From Pterobdella sp. o SKG-2022 (lineage: Eukaryota; Annelida; Clitellata; Hirudinida; Piscicolidae): a DNA stretch of 64,000 bases. Positions 47,072-60,300 of the stretch are shown in pieces (positions within the stretch are counted from its first letter, which is position 1; each line of letters starts with the position of its first letter). The DNA is taken from assembly GCA_964035795.1 (NCBI GenBank), contig OZ038321.1, positions 5,818,996 to 5,882,995 on the forward strand. The letters are read 5' to 3'. The notes below the pieces were generated by a model. That model made no database searches and was not told the origin of the DNA. It worked only from the letters and a program-made list of their open reading frames with translations. The translations under genes and the position numbers were made by a program.

Positions 47072-50000
47072 GTGAGTAATTGATTCAGTAAAGTTTGCCA
47101 GCTTTTATCTACGTTTTACACGTGTTTTGTAGCGATTTGTGGATGTGGGAGAGAATTAAACAGCGTGTGATGGTCTTGAATTGAATTTTAGTATGTTTGT
47201 ATTTCACTCTTTGAAGCCGCTAGTGTTTTATACTTTCATTTTAAATTTTATTGTTGGGTTGTTTTACAGCTCAAAGCTTCAGCATAAACTTGATACAGTT
47301 CCGCAGAGTGTTCCAGTAAATATAACCAGCAATTAAAAAACATCTTTAGAAATTTGTACCAAAAAATTTTCTTGTTTGTGGAAGGTTTTTGCTAATGGCT
47401 TGAAACCTTAAGTAGTTAAAAGTTACAAAAACACATGAAATGGAATCTATATTTGAGTTGGATTCTTTTTATTGCTATTTGAAGTTTCACTCAAAAGTTA
47501 AGATTAATTTTTTTAACACTTTTTCGTTTTTATATTTACAAAGCAGATTCTGTGTCTACCCCACACAATCACCACATTTTTCATTCTTTTTCCGATAACC
47601 TTCCATCTATTACTAGCCGTTTCTCACCCTAATCCTTTTGTCAGAGACTTTTTTGCAAAAATTTTTTCAAGGAGGTATTTTTGAAAACACAAATTATCTT
47701 TTTCTAATTGTCCAGCCATCACTTTTTGGTTTATTCCTAAAAAATTTGAACTTTGTGCTTTTGGGCATTTTGAACGTTTGAAAGAAGAACTTTTACGATT
47801 CTTTTCAAATATCTCCTATCCTATTAGAGACGCTAAATTATATTTTGAAGTAGCTGATTGTAGCTTGCCAAGTGACATCGGTTTATTTATACCGTAATAT
47901 CGCTTTGCAAAGCTTAAGTTATTGTGTTGTGATGACCTTTGTAAGGAAGTGTAAAAGGTTGAATGACAAAGGATAGTAATAATGACTAAAACAATGTTTT
48001 TCAAAGAAATATTACAATAAAATGGGCATAAAATACTTTTTTTTAAACGTTTGTTTAATTAAAATACATAAGTTTATCGTGGAATTATAAAGTTTTGATG
48101 TGAGTTTTCCTTGAAAGAGTAAGTGGACCTTATGGGGCTCCGAAATGATTCAGCATCTTGTCGCATTAATAATGAAAAACCTAAGCTTTTTTTTTGATAA
48201 ATATATATAAATAAAATTTAATAAAAGTTGAAAGAATGATTTCAGTATAAACTTGCATGAGATGGTAGCCATGGAAAACCTTAAATCTTTTTTGTATAAA
48301 TAATTAAAAAACCTGAGAAAAAACTTCCAAGATGTAATACACATCCAGCTTTAAATGTGAAAAAAACAATTTTATGGCCGGCTCACAACATAAAAAAGTT
48401 CAAACATCATTTCATACACATAAACATTTAGCCAAGGATTTATGAGCCTATAATTCGCAGAAGCAACCATCATACCCTGTAAGAATTCTTTGACGAAAAA
48501 CTGAATGCAACATAAAAACGAAATAAAACAAACATTTAAATTTTATTTTCTCATTATTTTAAATTTTATTTTTGGCTGTAAATGTCAAGCTGACGGTTGA
48601 AATCAAGAACCAAAATGTTGCAGAAACATTTTGTATTCTCTAAGTATCATTAAACAACCAAAGAACCCAAAACATTGGAAACAATATGTAATATATTAAT
48701 AAAAAGATATATCAATATATACTTAAATGTTGTTTATTCACGAAAAAACATCCAATGAAAAGCGTAATTGAAAAGTTGATAATTACTCAAAAAAAGGTAT
48801 TTTTAATAATTGAAAAATATTATTTTAAAAATTGAACTTTTTTATTTATAGAATATTTTTTTCTGAAATTTTTTTGATTAAGTTTGTATAGGAGAAGTAA
48901 CTGTACTAACTGGCTGAATTTATTCTCGTTGCTTATATTTTGATTATTTTAAGGGTTTTTTTAACGTTTTTTTGATAAAAAGTTTCAAAGTGAGTTTTTT
49001 ATTTTACATAATAACATTTACATATTTCTAAAAATAACTGTTTCAATACGTATCAAAAAAAGATAAACTCTTTATTACTTAGCTTTAGTTTAAGTTTATT
49101 ATTTATAAGTATTACTTCACAGAATATAATATATTACATTAAGTTATGAATAGTTTAATTTGAAAAATTATTTTAAGTGATTTCTAGTAAAAAAAAAATA
49201 AATAAAATAAATTAGGTTTCTCAAGTTTTAAAAGAATTATCATAATTTATTATTTACTAATTGTTTCTTAAGGCCATAATATATTTTAATACTATAATTA
49301 TCTAACTATGCACAAGTAAAAAAAATATATATTTCTTCGTTTGTACTATTCTTGTTTTATTTTACTGTGTAAACATATTTTTACTTTTTAATAACAATTT
49401 ACTATTTAATAATATTTTACTTTTTATTACTTTTTCAATCTTCAATAATATTTTACTTTTTAATAATATTTCATTTTTTTGTCAACCTTTTTTTTGTTTT
49501 AGCATAAAATTTAAATTGTATTAAATGCAAACAACATAATAACAAAATTTTTATAAATTTCAAAAGTTCGCATATTCATGAAATTATTCTCCCAAAATTT
49601 TAACAATTCTTTTTTTCCTTGTATTTCATTTTATTTCTTTTAGTTGAGAGATGGTTTTTAATATTATTTAGTTGAGAGATGGTTTTTTTTTGTTTGGATG
49701 AGAGGGTTGGACTTTTCTTTAACTTTTTAGATTTTTCTTTTTTTCCCATTAATTGATAGTTGATAGTGAAGGTTGGCGAAAATTTTAGAAATTTTGTGGG
49801 CATATTTTTATGAAAAATGTGAACTTTTCAATTTTATAGACACTTTGTTTGAAATGTTATTTTAAAAAATTTTATACATAAATATATAATTATATTATTA
49901 TGCTATAATATTATTATATTATATTATAATTATTATATTATATTATTTTTGTTGCTATATTATGTTATTATTCTGATACTATATTATTATTGTTATTATA

Positions 50001-50112
50001 TTATTAGTATATTGTATTATTATTATATTATTTTATTATTATTCTCTCATATTATATTTTTTTTTTCCGTTTTACATTATAACATATTGTAATATTATTA
50101 TTATATCATATA

Positions 50113-50320
50113 AACCAGCCAGTTTCGTTTGGAAAACCGATTACTCAAATATGAAAAGGGTGGGAAGGGCTCTTCAGCCTTGGTTGGCAGCCTTCCTCGA
50201 GATGGTATCTCTATAAAAATACCGGTGGTTGTGCAACCTTAAAATCACTAAAAACTACCCTCTGATACCGCTGCCTTGTGGTTTAGCTCCTCGTTAAGAG
50301 CAAAGGCTAAGGGAGTAAAC
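50113..50320 (+). repeat. 5' module of LINE III, shared with LINE I
   Basis: Contains GGGCTCTTCAGCCTTGG and ATCTCTATAAAAATACCGG, then TGCCTTGTGGTTTAGCTCC and AAGAGCAAAGGCTAAGG, each matching a segment of 1054-1260 but in reversed order. Likely tandem 5' units of LINE leaders. Confidence 0.55.
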
Positions 50321-50854
50321 CCTATCCCAAATCAGAAGTGGAGCCTCTAAGGCGGTTAGATAATGCATTATCCCATCTCTCCGGCAGCTCCTGCATCCAG
50401 ACTAGCTTCAACTGTCTCGACCCAGTTTTGCCGCTGGCTCAAGCTTGTCTGGATGATAGAGTGAGGTTGGTGCTGCGTAAACCTTCTTCACTTAAATTTC
50501 ATTACAGCGCAGGTCATGGCAACAAAAACCATTTAATTTACTAAGCCCTGTGGCGTTAGGAGAGTGACGAAGCAGCAGGTGTGGAATCACTGAAAGCTGT
50601 AGTTGCAAACCTACACACAGGCGGCTCAGGCCATATGGTCGTTCTTCTCTGAATCTAGAACAGCAGCAAAGTCCGGCAGCTCCCTGAGCGACCAAGCAGT
50701 TCTCTACAGGATAGCTCTACTTGCCTCTTTGCATGAGGACGGAGCTAGAAAAGGTGCTCTAAAAATAGCCTGTTCTAGTCTTACTTGGCCAGCAAATTGC
50801 AGCTGGCAAGTTTTCCCATCCTTGCGGTCAAACTAAAAAATTACTCAACTTAAT

Positions 50855-51656
50855 TTTAGCATCTTGGAATATTAGTACTTTAATAGACTCTATCAGTTCT
50901 GAAAGACCAAAACGCAGAACTGCTCTGATAGCCAGAGAACTTGGGCGTCTCTCAGACAAAGGACAACTTACTCAAATTGGTGGTGGCTATACCTTTTTCT
51001 GGAGTGGAGGAAAAAGTGGTGAACGACGCGAAGCTGGAGTCGGTTTTGCCATCAAAAACCAGCTTGTGAAGAAACTAGATGATCTTCCTGAAGGCTTAAA
51101 TGATCGTCTAATAAAACTCAAACTTCCTCTGGGTAAAAAAAGAACTGCTACACTCATAAGTGCATACGCCCCCACTATGACTAAACCAGATGATGTCAAA
51201 GACAAATTTTATGAAGAATTGGAAGCTCTTATTTCCACTGTTTTGCAATCGGATAAACTCATCCTACTCGGGGATTTTGAAACTCGTGTTGGCAAGGACC
51301 ACCATGCTTGGGAAGGAGTCTTAGGTCATCATGGAATTGGCAAATGTAATAGTAATGGTTTACGTTTGCTTAAAATCTGTACAGCGTTTGGACTCATCAT
51401 AACAAACACTCTGTTTTGCCTTCCAACCCGCAACAAGACTTTCTGGATGCACCCTCGCTTTAGGCATTGGCATGTCATTGACTACATCATTGTTAGATCC
51501 CAAGACCGACAAGATGTAAAAGTAACCAAATCTACGTGTGGAGCGGAATGTTGGACAGATCATCGGCTTATAATTTCCAAAACCAAGTTGCAAGTTATTT
51601 CTATGAGAAGACCTCAAGGACAAAAAGCTCAAAGCGGCTTGATGTCACAAAGTTGA
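50855..51656 (+). pseudogene. APE-like endonuclease of LINE III
   Basis: LILASWNISTL at about 50852 starts the domain. Between ARELGRL and SDKGQLT the segment that normally carries DIVALSET is absent, so the catalytic glutamate is missing. The rest is well kept: GGYTFFWSGG, AGVGFAIKN, YAPTMTKPDD, LLGDFETRVGKD (N of GDFN replaced by E), NSNGLRLL and WTDHRLI (S of SDH replaced by T). From about 51600 the frame changes into the linker 51536-52078. Confidence 0.7.
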
Positions 51657-52078
51657 AAATCCCCAAGGCTCAACAGGAATTTGCGACCAACCTTGAACAC
51701 GAACTCTCAAGGGTTGAAAGCAACGACTGGGAGTTTATGAAAGAAACGATTTATTCTTCCGCATTACAAGTCCTTGGCTCAACCTCCAAGAAATATCAAG
51801 ATTGGTTTGATAAAAATGATATTGTTATTCAAACCATGTTGAAAGAGAAACGCCAGTTATTTAGAGCTCACCAGAATGACCCGAAATCGGAATCAAAGAA
51901 AAATGCCTTTGTTAATATGCGCAGAAGTCAAAAAAAGCTTCGAAATCTGCAAAACACATGGCTCAGCCAAAAAGCCGAAGAAATACAAGGTTATGCTGAC
52001 AGCCATGACATGAGGCGTTTTTATGATGCTCTCAAGTGCCTCATGAACCACAGTCATAAAAAAATACACCTATACTGA
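51657..52078 (+). pseudogene. Linker region of LINE III
   Basis: Continues from the endonuclease in the frame starting before 51600. Helical K/E-rich sequence with LGSTSKKYQDWFDKND, LRNLQNTWLSQKAEEIQGYA and MRRFYDALK, the usual segment before the RT in this LINE type. Ends at a stop at 52076-52078, after which the match continues in another frame (DGSKLITDKKEILGRW). Confidence 0.65.
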
Positions 52079-52203
52079 GTGCTGATGGTTCAAAGCTGAT
52101 CACTGATAAAAAAGAAATCTTAGGAAGATGGGCCGACCATTTTAATGGCATTCTTAATCGACCATCAAAGATCAACGACGAAGCGATTCAACGCCTTCTC
52201 CAG

Positions 52204-53187
52204 GTGGAAATAAACAAAGATCTTGATGCACTTTTATCTGTTGATGAAATCGCCAGAGCCTTCAAGCATATGTCAACAGGTAAAGCCCCAGGTCCTGATA
52301 CTATACCGGCAGAAAGATTCAAATCAGGTGGTATTTCACTCACCAGAAGACTCATTGATTTGTTTCGTTCACATTGGGAAAAAGAAACGCTCCCACAAGC
52401 ATTTAAAGACGCTACCATTGTACACATTTATAAAAGAAAAGAAAATAAACGTAAATGCGACAATCATAGAGGCATCTCTCTTCTTTCAATTGCGAGAAAG
52501 ATCTTGGCTTGTGTTTTCTTGAACCGCCTACTGAAGCACCTAGAGCAAGATCATCTACTTGAAAGTCAATGTGGATTCCGAACTGGCAGAAGAACCATTG
52601 ACATGATCTTTGCATCACGCCAACTTCAGGAGAAAAGTATGGAACAACGCCAAGACCTTTATATCATTTTTGTTGACCTCAACAAAGCTTTTGACTCAGT
52701 AAGCAGAGGTTTATGGAAAATCCTAGCAAAATTTGGTTGTTCAGAAAAATTTTTTGAAATGGTCCATTTTTTTCATGATGACATGGTAGCCAGAGTGCTC
52801 AAGGATGGTGGAAGCTCAGAGCCCTTTCAGGTGATCAACGGAGTCAAGCAGGGCTGTGTCTTAGCCTCAACAATGTTCAGCATGATGTTTGCAGCAATGC
52901 TGATGGAGGTTTTCAAAAACTGGCATTCCAATTAGATATCGGTACGATGGGAATCTTTTCAACCTCAGACGTCTTCAGGCTTTCTCAAAAGTGAACGAGA
53001 CTAAAATTAGAGATTTTTTGTTCGCTGATGATTGTGCGCTCAACGCTGCGACTGAGCAAGAGATGCAACGAGAAGTAGATCAATTCTCATCCGCTTGTGA
53101 CGACTTCGGTTTGATAATCAACGCCCAAAAAACGGAAGTGATGTTTCAAGCTGCCCCAGAAATCCTTACCACAAATCACACATTTTA
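52204..53187 (+). pseudogene. Reverse transcriptase of LINE III
   Basis: TGKAPGPDTIPAE (about 52279), NHRGISLLSIARK (about 52463), SQCGFRTGRRTIDMIF, FVDLNKAFDSVSRG (about 52669), GVKQGCVLASTMF (about 52840), then after a frame change near 52930 the catalytic FADDCAL (about 53023). The motif-A and FADD aspartates are present. A stop at about 53186 and a frame shift separate it from KLQAVDNFTYLGSTL. Confidence 0.75.
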
Positions 53188-53950
53188 GTGAAAAGACAAA
53201 AGTTACAGGCAGTTGACAACTTCACTTATCTAGGCAGTACACTTTCTAGTCGTACAAACATTGATGATGAGATTAAAAACCGAATTGCCAAAGCCAGCTC
53301 TGTTTTTGGAAGATTGAGGAAAAAGGTGTGGGAGAGAAGAGGGATACCACAGTCCACGAGAGTTAAAGTCTATAAAGCCGTAGTATTGACCACACTACTA
53401 TATGGCTGTGAAGCATGGACAGTATACAGACGCCACGAGAAACAACTCCAGCAATTCTATACTCGGTGTTTTGGCAGAATTCTTAATATACGCTGGGATG
53501 ACTTTGTCTCAGACACTGAAGTATCAGAGAGGGCAAACCTTCCCAGTGTTATTACGATGATGCGTAAGGCACAGATACGATGAGCGGGTCATGTATCTCG
53601 TATGGAGGGCTCTAGAATTCCTAAACAACTCTTCTACGGTCAGCTCAAAAATGGTCAAAAAAAAAATCGGAGCCCCACGCAAACGTTATAAAGATTATTT
53701 TAAGTCAAATCTAAAGGACTTCAATATAGACGTGATTGCGTGGGAAAAAACTGCCTCTGACAGCCCCGCTTGGCGTAGAATGATCAGTAATGGTGCACTC
53801 CTCTCAGAAGAAAACCGTCTAAACGCTGCAAAATTAAAACGCATAAGACGCAAAGCTGGAGAAGTTGACTTCCCATACACTGGTGCCAAACATGCGCAAA
53901 AGGTTTTCTGGCGCGAATCGGTCTGAACAGCCACACAAGAACACACAGAT
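53188..53950 (+). pseudogene. C-terminal region and zinc finger of LINE III
   Basis: DNFTYLGSTLSSRTNIDDE, TRVKVYKAVVLTTLLYGCEA, FGRILNIRWDDF, a stop at 53581-53583 (TGA, probably from CGA), then GAPRKRYKDYFKSNLKDFN. At about 53883, two bases out of frame, comes CQTCAKGFLARIGLNSHTRTH, a C-X2-C-X12-H-X3-H finger followed by TAA at 53948. A small insertion near 53875 moved it out of frame. Confidence 0.7.
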
Positions 53951-54586
53951 AAGAAATATTTTATCTTTATTTCATCTTATTTATTTCTATTCATTTAATA
54001 TTTTACTTTTATTTTGTTCTTCTATTATTACTATTATTATTATCATTACTATTATAGCTTACTTATTCATTCTTATTTATTGATTTATTTTATGATAATA
54101 TTTATTTTCAGCGCTTATTATGATAATTTTCTATACAACTTTATTTAGTAAAATATATATGTATATATAACTAAATATATAATAATATTTTTTTCTTTGT
54201 TGTCATGGTCATATTCGAACACCATTGACGAACAACAATTGTACTAATGAAATAACATATGGAAAGAATAAACATCATTTAACGATATATGATATCCTAA
54301 CGTTTCATCAAATTAAGCACCCTCCCACCACTAAAATCTCGTCCGCTATGGCTTTAATGCGGTTTGATGGCGTATGTGTGAAGTCCACATGAGTAAAATC
54401 AGAGTTGTGATTAAATAAATCAAAAATATCAAATTATAAAATTTTATAATGTGTAAAAGCAATAGTTGCTATATAAATAAAAAAATTATAGAGCTGTATT
54501 AAAACTATGCAAACACTTTCTAGAGATATAATAACACTATCTAAAAAAAAAAACAAAAAACCCACTGAGCAATTGGTATTGGTTAC

Positions 54587-54705
54587 AAGTGATGCCATAC
54601 AACCAAAAAGTCTGAGCCATCTCCTTGACATCGGTCTGAGCCTGAGGAACACCTGAACATGAAGAGGCTAGATGGTTGAAGCAGTGTTGCATGTCTTGGT
54701 ACAAT
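54587..54705 (-). CDS. Candidate internal exon, minus strand, unidentified
   Basis: On the minus strand a C/A-rich tract and CCCTTCAG acceptor precede an open segment reading LYQDMQHCFNHLASSCSGVP then QAQTDVKEMAQTFWLYGIT, ending at a GTAACC donor. GC is well above the surroundings and the sequence looks like an amphipathic helical protein. Phase 2 in, phase 2 out. I do not recognise the family, and no second exon was linked. A LINE-derived stretch remains possible. Confidence 0.35.
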
Positions 54706-57290
54706 CTGAAGGGTGGTGGTTGGTTTGTTTGGTGAGATGGTGAGGGTTGTTAGGAGAAAGTTTGGGTTGGTGGTGAATAGATGGTGGAGCAAAATGATGG
54801 GATAGTTGGTGGTTTGGTGTGGTGGTTTTATCGGTTTGAGAAGCAGTCACTAAAGCTAAATACGAATTTATAAAAAAGTTGTGAAGTTTTGATGAAAAAT
54901 AAATGGAGAGCTTTCTTGAAAATATTTGTTTAAAATTTAATAAGTAAATGCAAGAAACTAATGGGAATTTAATTTGAAAAAAACACCAAAAATTTCTATA
55001 AATAAAAATCGAACAAAAATTTGAAAATACTCATTATATGTTTTAAGCTCCCAAGTATTTGTTGCATGAAGTTGATGTCTTAATACCCTATCAGACATTC
55101 AAATTTCTTTTTGCTTTCTAGGTATTATAAATTCCTCATACATTATTTATCATAGTAGACTTGAAGACACACATTTTGAATCAGTGACTAAAATATTGAA
55201 TTTTAAAATAGAGCTTTTACGTAGGTTATTTGCAAATTTTTGTAAGATAAGCATTGAAGAAACTATAAGGGGTTAAAGATTTAAGTAATACTTTCACAAT
55301 GGCTTCAGTTGATAAAATTATTGAGTTATATGAAGTATCCCATCAAGTTATTTCAATTTCTATATAATTTATTGGTGTTTCAAATTATTTTAATGTTGAT
55401 ACATGTATTGTTCATTTTTGAACATCAGAATAGTTGAGTCTTCAATCAGAAACAAGATAGTAAGCCATCTTCAATGGAATAAAGCTCTTCTACAAAAGTT
55501 TTTGTGATGACTAAAACAACTTTCCACAGATTTGTTTAAAACACATGAATAATTAATTAATTCCAATCATTTTGAATGAATTAAGTTCTATAGTAAGTTT
55601 CATTCATCTCAACTGTAAATAGGTTTTCAAATTGAAAACTTCTTGTCTCCGATTGAAATCGCATAAAGAAAAGGTTTTTTTCACAAAGTTTTAAGTTTTA
55701 TTCGTCTGAAAAATTCAATGGTGATTTCAGAATTGAAAAAGTTTTGAAATTGAAAATGCTTCATTTCTTTCAAAATTTTCATGTAAATACATACACTAAT
55801 ATAATCGATTCTGTTGTATTTTTATGAATACCTTTTGAAATATCATTTTAAATATTAATTTTTATATTCACTCAGTTTTATTCACTTTTTCTATTAAATT
55901 TACAATGAATTACTTTTTAAAATTACACATGTTATTTTCATACTTTTACATATTATATTCCTTCTATTCCATAGTAGGCAGTTGCTATCAAAGTCAAGCA
56001 TGGACACTAAAATGCAATGAAACAAGCTTATTTGGCCACAGAACCAGCATTTATTTATAAGGTTACCGTCCAAACCAAGCTTAATTCATAAGTGTTCACC
56101 GATTCCAATTATATTAGTATTTAAGAAAATTTTCTACAAAAGTTCATGAATTTTTTTTCTCCAGGTTTCAAGTTTTCAAAATAAGAGATTTATTCATTGT
56201 CTCATTTTGAGAAGAAAGCTATATTTTTTTCAAAGTTCAATCTTGCCATAAAACATTAGTATCTGTACTATAGAATTCCTATTAATATTTACTTTATAGA
56301 TGTCTTTTATAAACATGAAACATCACTCTAAGAATCTCATTCCACTTCATTTCAAACTTCTGGAAAAAACCATTGTTATCAATAAAAAATATTATATTTG
56401 GTTTTATAACATAAATACTATCATTTCTGAACCCAACTTTCAAAAATTAATAACCGGATTGCTGCTTTTATATTGTGTAAACAATTTGTTATTTATTTGA
56501 ATTGAAAAGGTTCTGTAGTATTAGTTTGATTCTGTGAAGGCGTTTCCAATCAGAAGGTAGCATAAACAAAGCTTAAAAGGTTATGCAATAAAACTCTAAA
56601 TAATGGAAAATTTCAACGATATTTTTGCTTCAAGATTCATATGGTTCTGCTTAATAAGAAAATTTGAGTTATGACTAAGTTTTTTTATATTTTTAATTAA
56701 AACTGTTATTTAAAACATTATTTTTGAAAATAAATTTTTATAGAGATTTGAGTAAGAGAAAGAATGATGTATGTAATGGATATAAAAAGACTTGAAAATT
56801 TGCAGAGGTAGTTTAGAAATGAAAAAACTAATGATTTAAATGGATGAATGAATGGGCGAGTTGATGGATGGTTGGCAATAAGAAAATAATTGAAAAACTG
56901 TGTAAAAAATGAATCAAATAATTTAAAAATAAATCGCGGAATTAAAACTTTTGAACAGTGGAATCATAAAGGAAGGACCGTTGAAAGAATACGCTCTGTA
57001 GACGTTGTGGCTACGAGGGGATGAATAATTAATTACCCAATCCAACATGTATCAACTTCTTCCACTCACAAATTTTCGAGTTCAGTCAATAATTCAACAT
57101 ATTAAAAACGGGTGTTGCAACTATCACAGGAAATTCTATAAAAAACTAACACAATGTATAAATTGAACAAAATTAACGGAGCTTTTTGTCAGAAAATCTT
57201 ACATTATCAAGTTAACAAAACTCAAGCTTACAGATTAGAAGCAAGTAGATTTTAATTCATCACATTTTTAAAACATTTTTGAAGAAAGTC

Positions 57291-57292
<2 letters not shown>

Positions 57293-57329
<37 letters not shown>
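57293..57329. repeat. (AAT)n run
   Basis: About 12 AAT units. Confidence 0.9.
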
Positions 57330-57330
<1 letters not shown>

Positions 57331-60300
57331 TGGCAGTATTTTGCCTATGAAACACCACAAAATGTGTTTGATTGTAGTTAATAACTTGCAGGGCACTTCT
57401 TAATACTTAACTTCTATGGTAGCATTGTATTTATGCAAAGTATAGATTAATTTGCAAGTTTATTCACTCCTACCGTGTGGTCTAACGAAGCTTTGGATGG
57501 TTCAAATAAATTTCATCTGCAACATTTTTTTATGTAGATCAGTTTTAGGTCTTCAACTATTCGGTCTTGATTTATCTGTTATGCGTGAATTAATTAACTT
57601 CGGTAGGAAGATAACGTTTTCTTTAGTTTTTATTTATTTTTACTAAAATTCTTCTATCCATTCTTTTTAAGTAGTTTTTTATAAATTTTTTTTTATTTTG
57701 TTTTTATCTATTTTTTATTTTTAATTGTGCTTTTTTCTAGGTTCTTTTGTAATTTATTGTGCAAAAAGGTTTTTAATTTCGCAAAAATTTTAAGCATAAA
57801 ATCACAGGTTTTATCTCGAAAATTATTTTTCGGCGTAAAAGATTAAATAAAAAAACATAAAATAAATTGAATGTTTGAAAACATTTAACTAACAAAAAGT
57901 TCTGAAGTCTGGCTACCATGGTTGAGAGATGGGAAACATCAAATACTATTTTGTTCAATCTTCTATGACAAGAGTTTTGAATGACAAGCATATGTTAGAG
58001 ATTTGATTTTAATTTAAGAAGACATCTGAAAGTTTTGGTGCAAAACTAATTACTTTTTCGTTTTTTCTGAAGATATTAGACTTTCAAAAATCTTTCGAAT
58101 GTGATTTGAAATCAGCAATTCACTAAAGAAATACTATAATGAACGAAGTTGGGAATAAAAAATATATAAACCACTCAATATTACTGACAAAAACTATCAT
58201 CCAATCAAAAAACTTTAAACTGTTTCAATACATTGAAACTAATAATTGTAGTTATTAACTAATTTAAGCTCAAAACCTTATTCAATTCCTCATCATAACC
58301 ACATAAGTTCTCCATTAGTCTCATAAAGCCTTCAACCTCCCATACAATGAGCAACTCAGACTTATGGCTCGCTTCCAAACGGCCTTTTTGCCATAATTTC
58401 AACATTTTCAAGTTTACTATTTTTTCAACTGGTTTTAATTTTGTCATAACTTCACAATTGCAAGTTAAAATGTGTGTTTTATTGTGGTTGTTTATGCATC
58501 CGTTATTTGTGTTTTTGCCTCTTTGATGGCTAACTTCTAGTTGAAATTTCAAATTTCTTTTTCAAAACAAAAAAAACAGAAAAAATCATTAATTTTGTCA
58601 TACTGGACCAAAACCGTCAGCGTTAACGCCACAGAACTCATAACAGTGTTTTGTACTGTAGTGTCCATTATACATTCTAGTGAGTACCCTTCGAAGCATA
58701 CCTCGCAAGTCTTACAGTTTTTAATTGTCCTTATATGGCTTCACTAATAATTTTCTTTTAAAAAAATATATTTCACCTTCTTAGTATTATTTTTGATATG
58801 TTACTAATTAATGGTTATGCTTGTTATTCTTTTTAAGTTGATAAATGGATATTAAGAAAAACACTTTCTATTATTGTTTTTTCTTATTTCAAATTTTATG
58901 AAATAATTAGTTTTTTTTATTATGTTGATATTTTTTTACAATATTTCGATTATTTCAGTAATATTATTCCTTTTTGTTCTAACTATTGATGTTGTTTTTA
59001 AAATAAGCATGAATCAAATTAACCCTCATCTTCCATTTTTGTTCTTACATTCCTAATGAGTCAACTTTACGACAGTCAATACAACATCAATACAAAGCAA
59101 TTACTAATGATAATACAATACAATGACGAGTATGCTTATAATGACGTAACATTCAAAAATTTTGAACTAAAATAATATTTGGACCTTGGTGGGTTCAAAC
59201 TTTTTTCAGCCTTGAAGCTTTTCTAATGCTTTCTTTTAAAAACAATTCAATATTTAAATACCAATTTCATAGTATTTATTTTTTTAAAAATTTTTTAATT
59301 TTTAAAAATTTTTTGATTGAAGAAACTTCTTTGTACCCAGTCGGTCCAAAAATAATTATTTTTGATGCTTTTGCAAATTTTTTGACATGTAAAATACTTT
59401 CAAACTTTTTCATAATCTTATCGTGTATACAATTTTAATTGCATTTGATAGTTTTTTGTTCAACATTTTTAACGAGTGTAGAATTTTTTTTGAGAAGGAT
59501 TTTGTATCAGACACAAATTCTGTTAATATCATTATTTTTCTTAAACACTTTTTTCTTTAAATATCTTTGTATAAAATTTTTCAAAATATATTTTTCTTGA
59601 TTGCAGTTTAAAATGTAGATACTTTTCGCGGAAAAGATTGACGCTTTCCATTTAACCAAAACCCTAAAAATGAGATGAAATATGGACCTGATGATTCAAG
59701 AATGTTCTATGAATCAATGCGTTTGTTAATAAAAAAATTTATCAATGAAATATCAAAAAAAAAGTTGGTTAATGTTTGAATACATGAATTGATGATTATA
59801 TGGATAAATACACACTTTAATAGATTATCCGTAAAATTTGAACAGAAGGATGGCAGTAGATGTGGGAATAAGTAGAAAATGTACGAACGAATGCTAGATG
59901 AATGAGTGGACTAATGCGTTGATAGATAGATGGATATATGCAAAACTAGATTGATAGATGGATAGCTAGGACCAAGAGATTTAATCGAATTAGATTAACT
60001 CCATTTTATCATAAGTTCAAAAATTTCAACTTGTACATTTTAAATAAATTGCTCACAAAATTTCTGATTTTTAATCTACAATTATCTCAATTGAGGTTTA
60101 TTAGAATTAGATTATTCATGAATATGAAATGTTTCACAGATATTGTTTTGAATTGTATAGTAGTTAATTATATAGTTAAAGCAGTGTGTTTCTTGCGTAG
60201 TGAATCCCAATGTTATTTCGTATCTTTTTGTATCTTTTCATCTGAATGCATACTTTAAACAAAGACAGACCTTCGAATGAATTTTTTAAAAAACCCTTTT

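Larger units (their letters stand above)
40951..50112. other. AT-rich DNA with few features
   Basis: Nine kilobases of mainly AT-rich sequence. Supported items are a short dispersed repeat (41274), an Ile-tRNA-like relic (41775), a CRE/ETS promoter-like site with a candidate exon (44729-44864) and a possible first exon (47056). The last 250 bases are TTA/TATTA-rich. Otherwise nothing is recognised. Confidence 0.5.
50113..53950 (+). mobile_element. LINE III: broken APE-type endonuclease/RT retrotransposon with C2H2 finger
   Basis: Nearly full-length relative of LINE II. It has a 5' module and long leader (50113-50840), endonuclease (50855-51600), linker (51600-52080), RT (52204-53190), C-terminal region (53188-53870) and a C2H2 finger in a shifted frame (53883-53945). 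Breaks: no catalytic-glutamate motif in the endonuclease, stops or frame changes at 51650, 52078, 52935, 53188, 53583 and about 53875. The downstream T/A-rich DNA shows no clear tail. The 5' border is set by the end of a TTA-rich tract. Confidence 0.75.

Noticed and set aside
58259..58552. 97-codon minus-strand frame
   Set aside because: Slightly better composition than the surroundings, but no family resemblance, splice borders or second exon.
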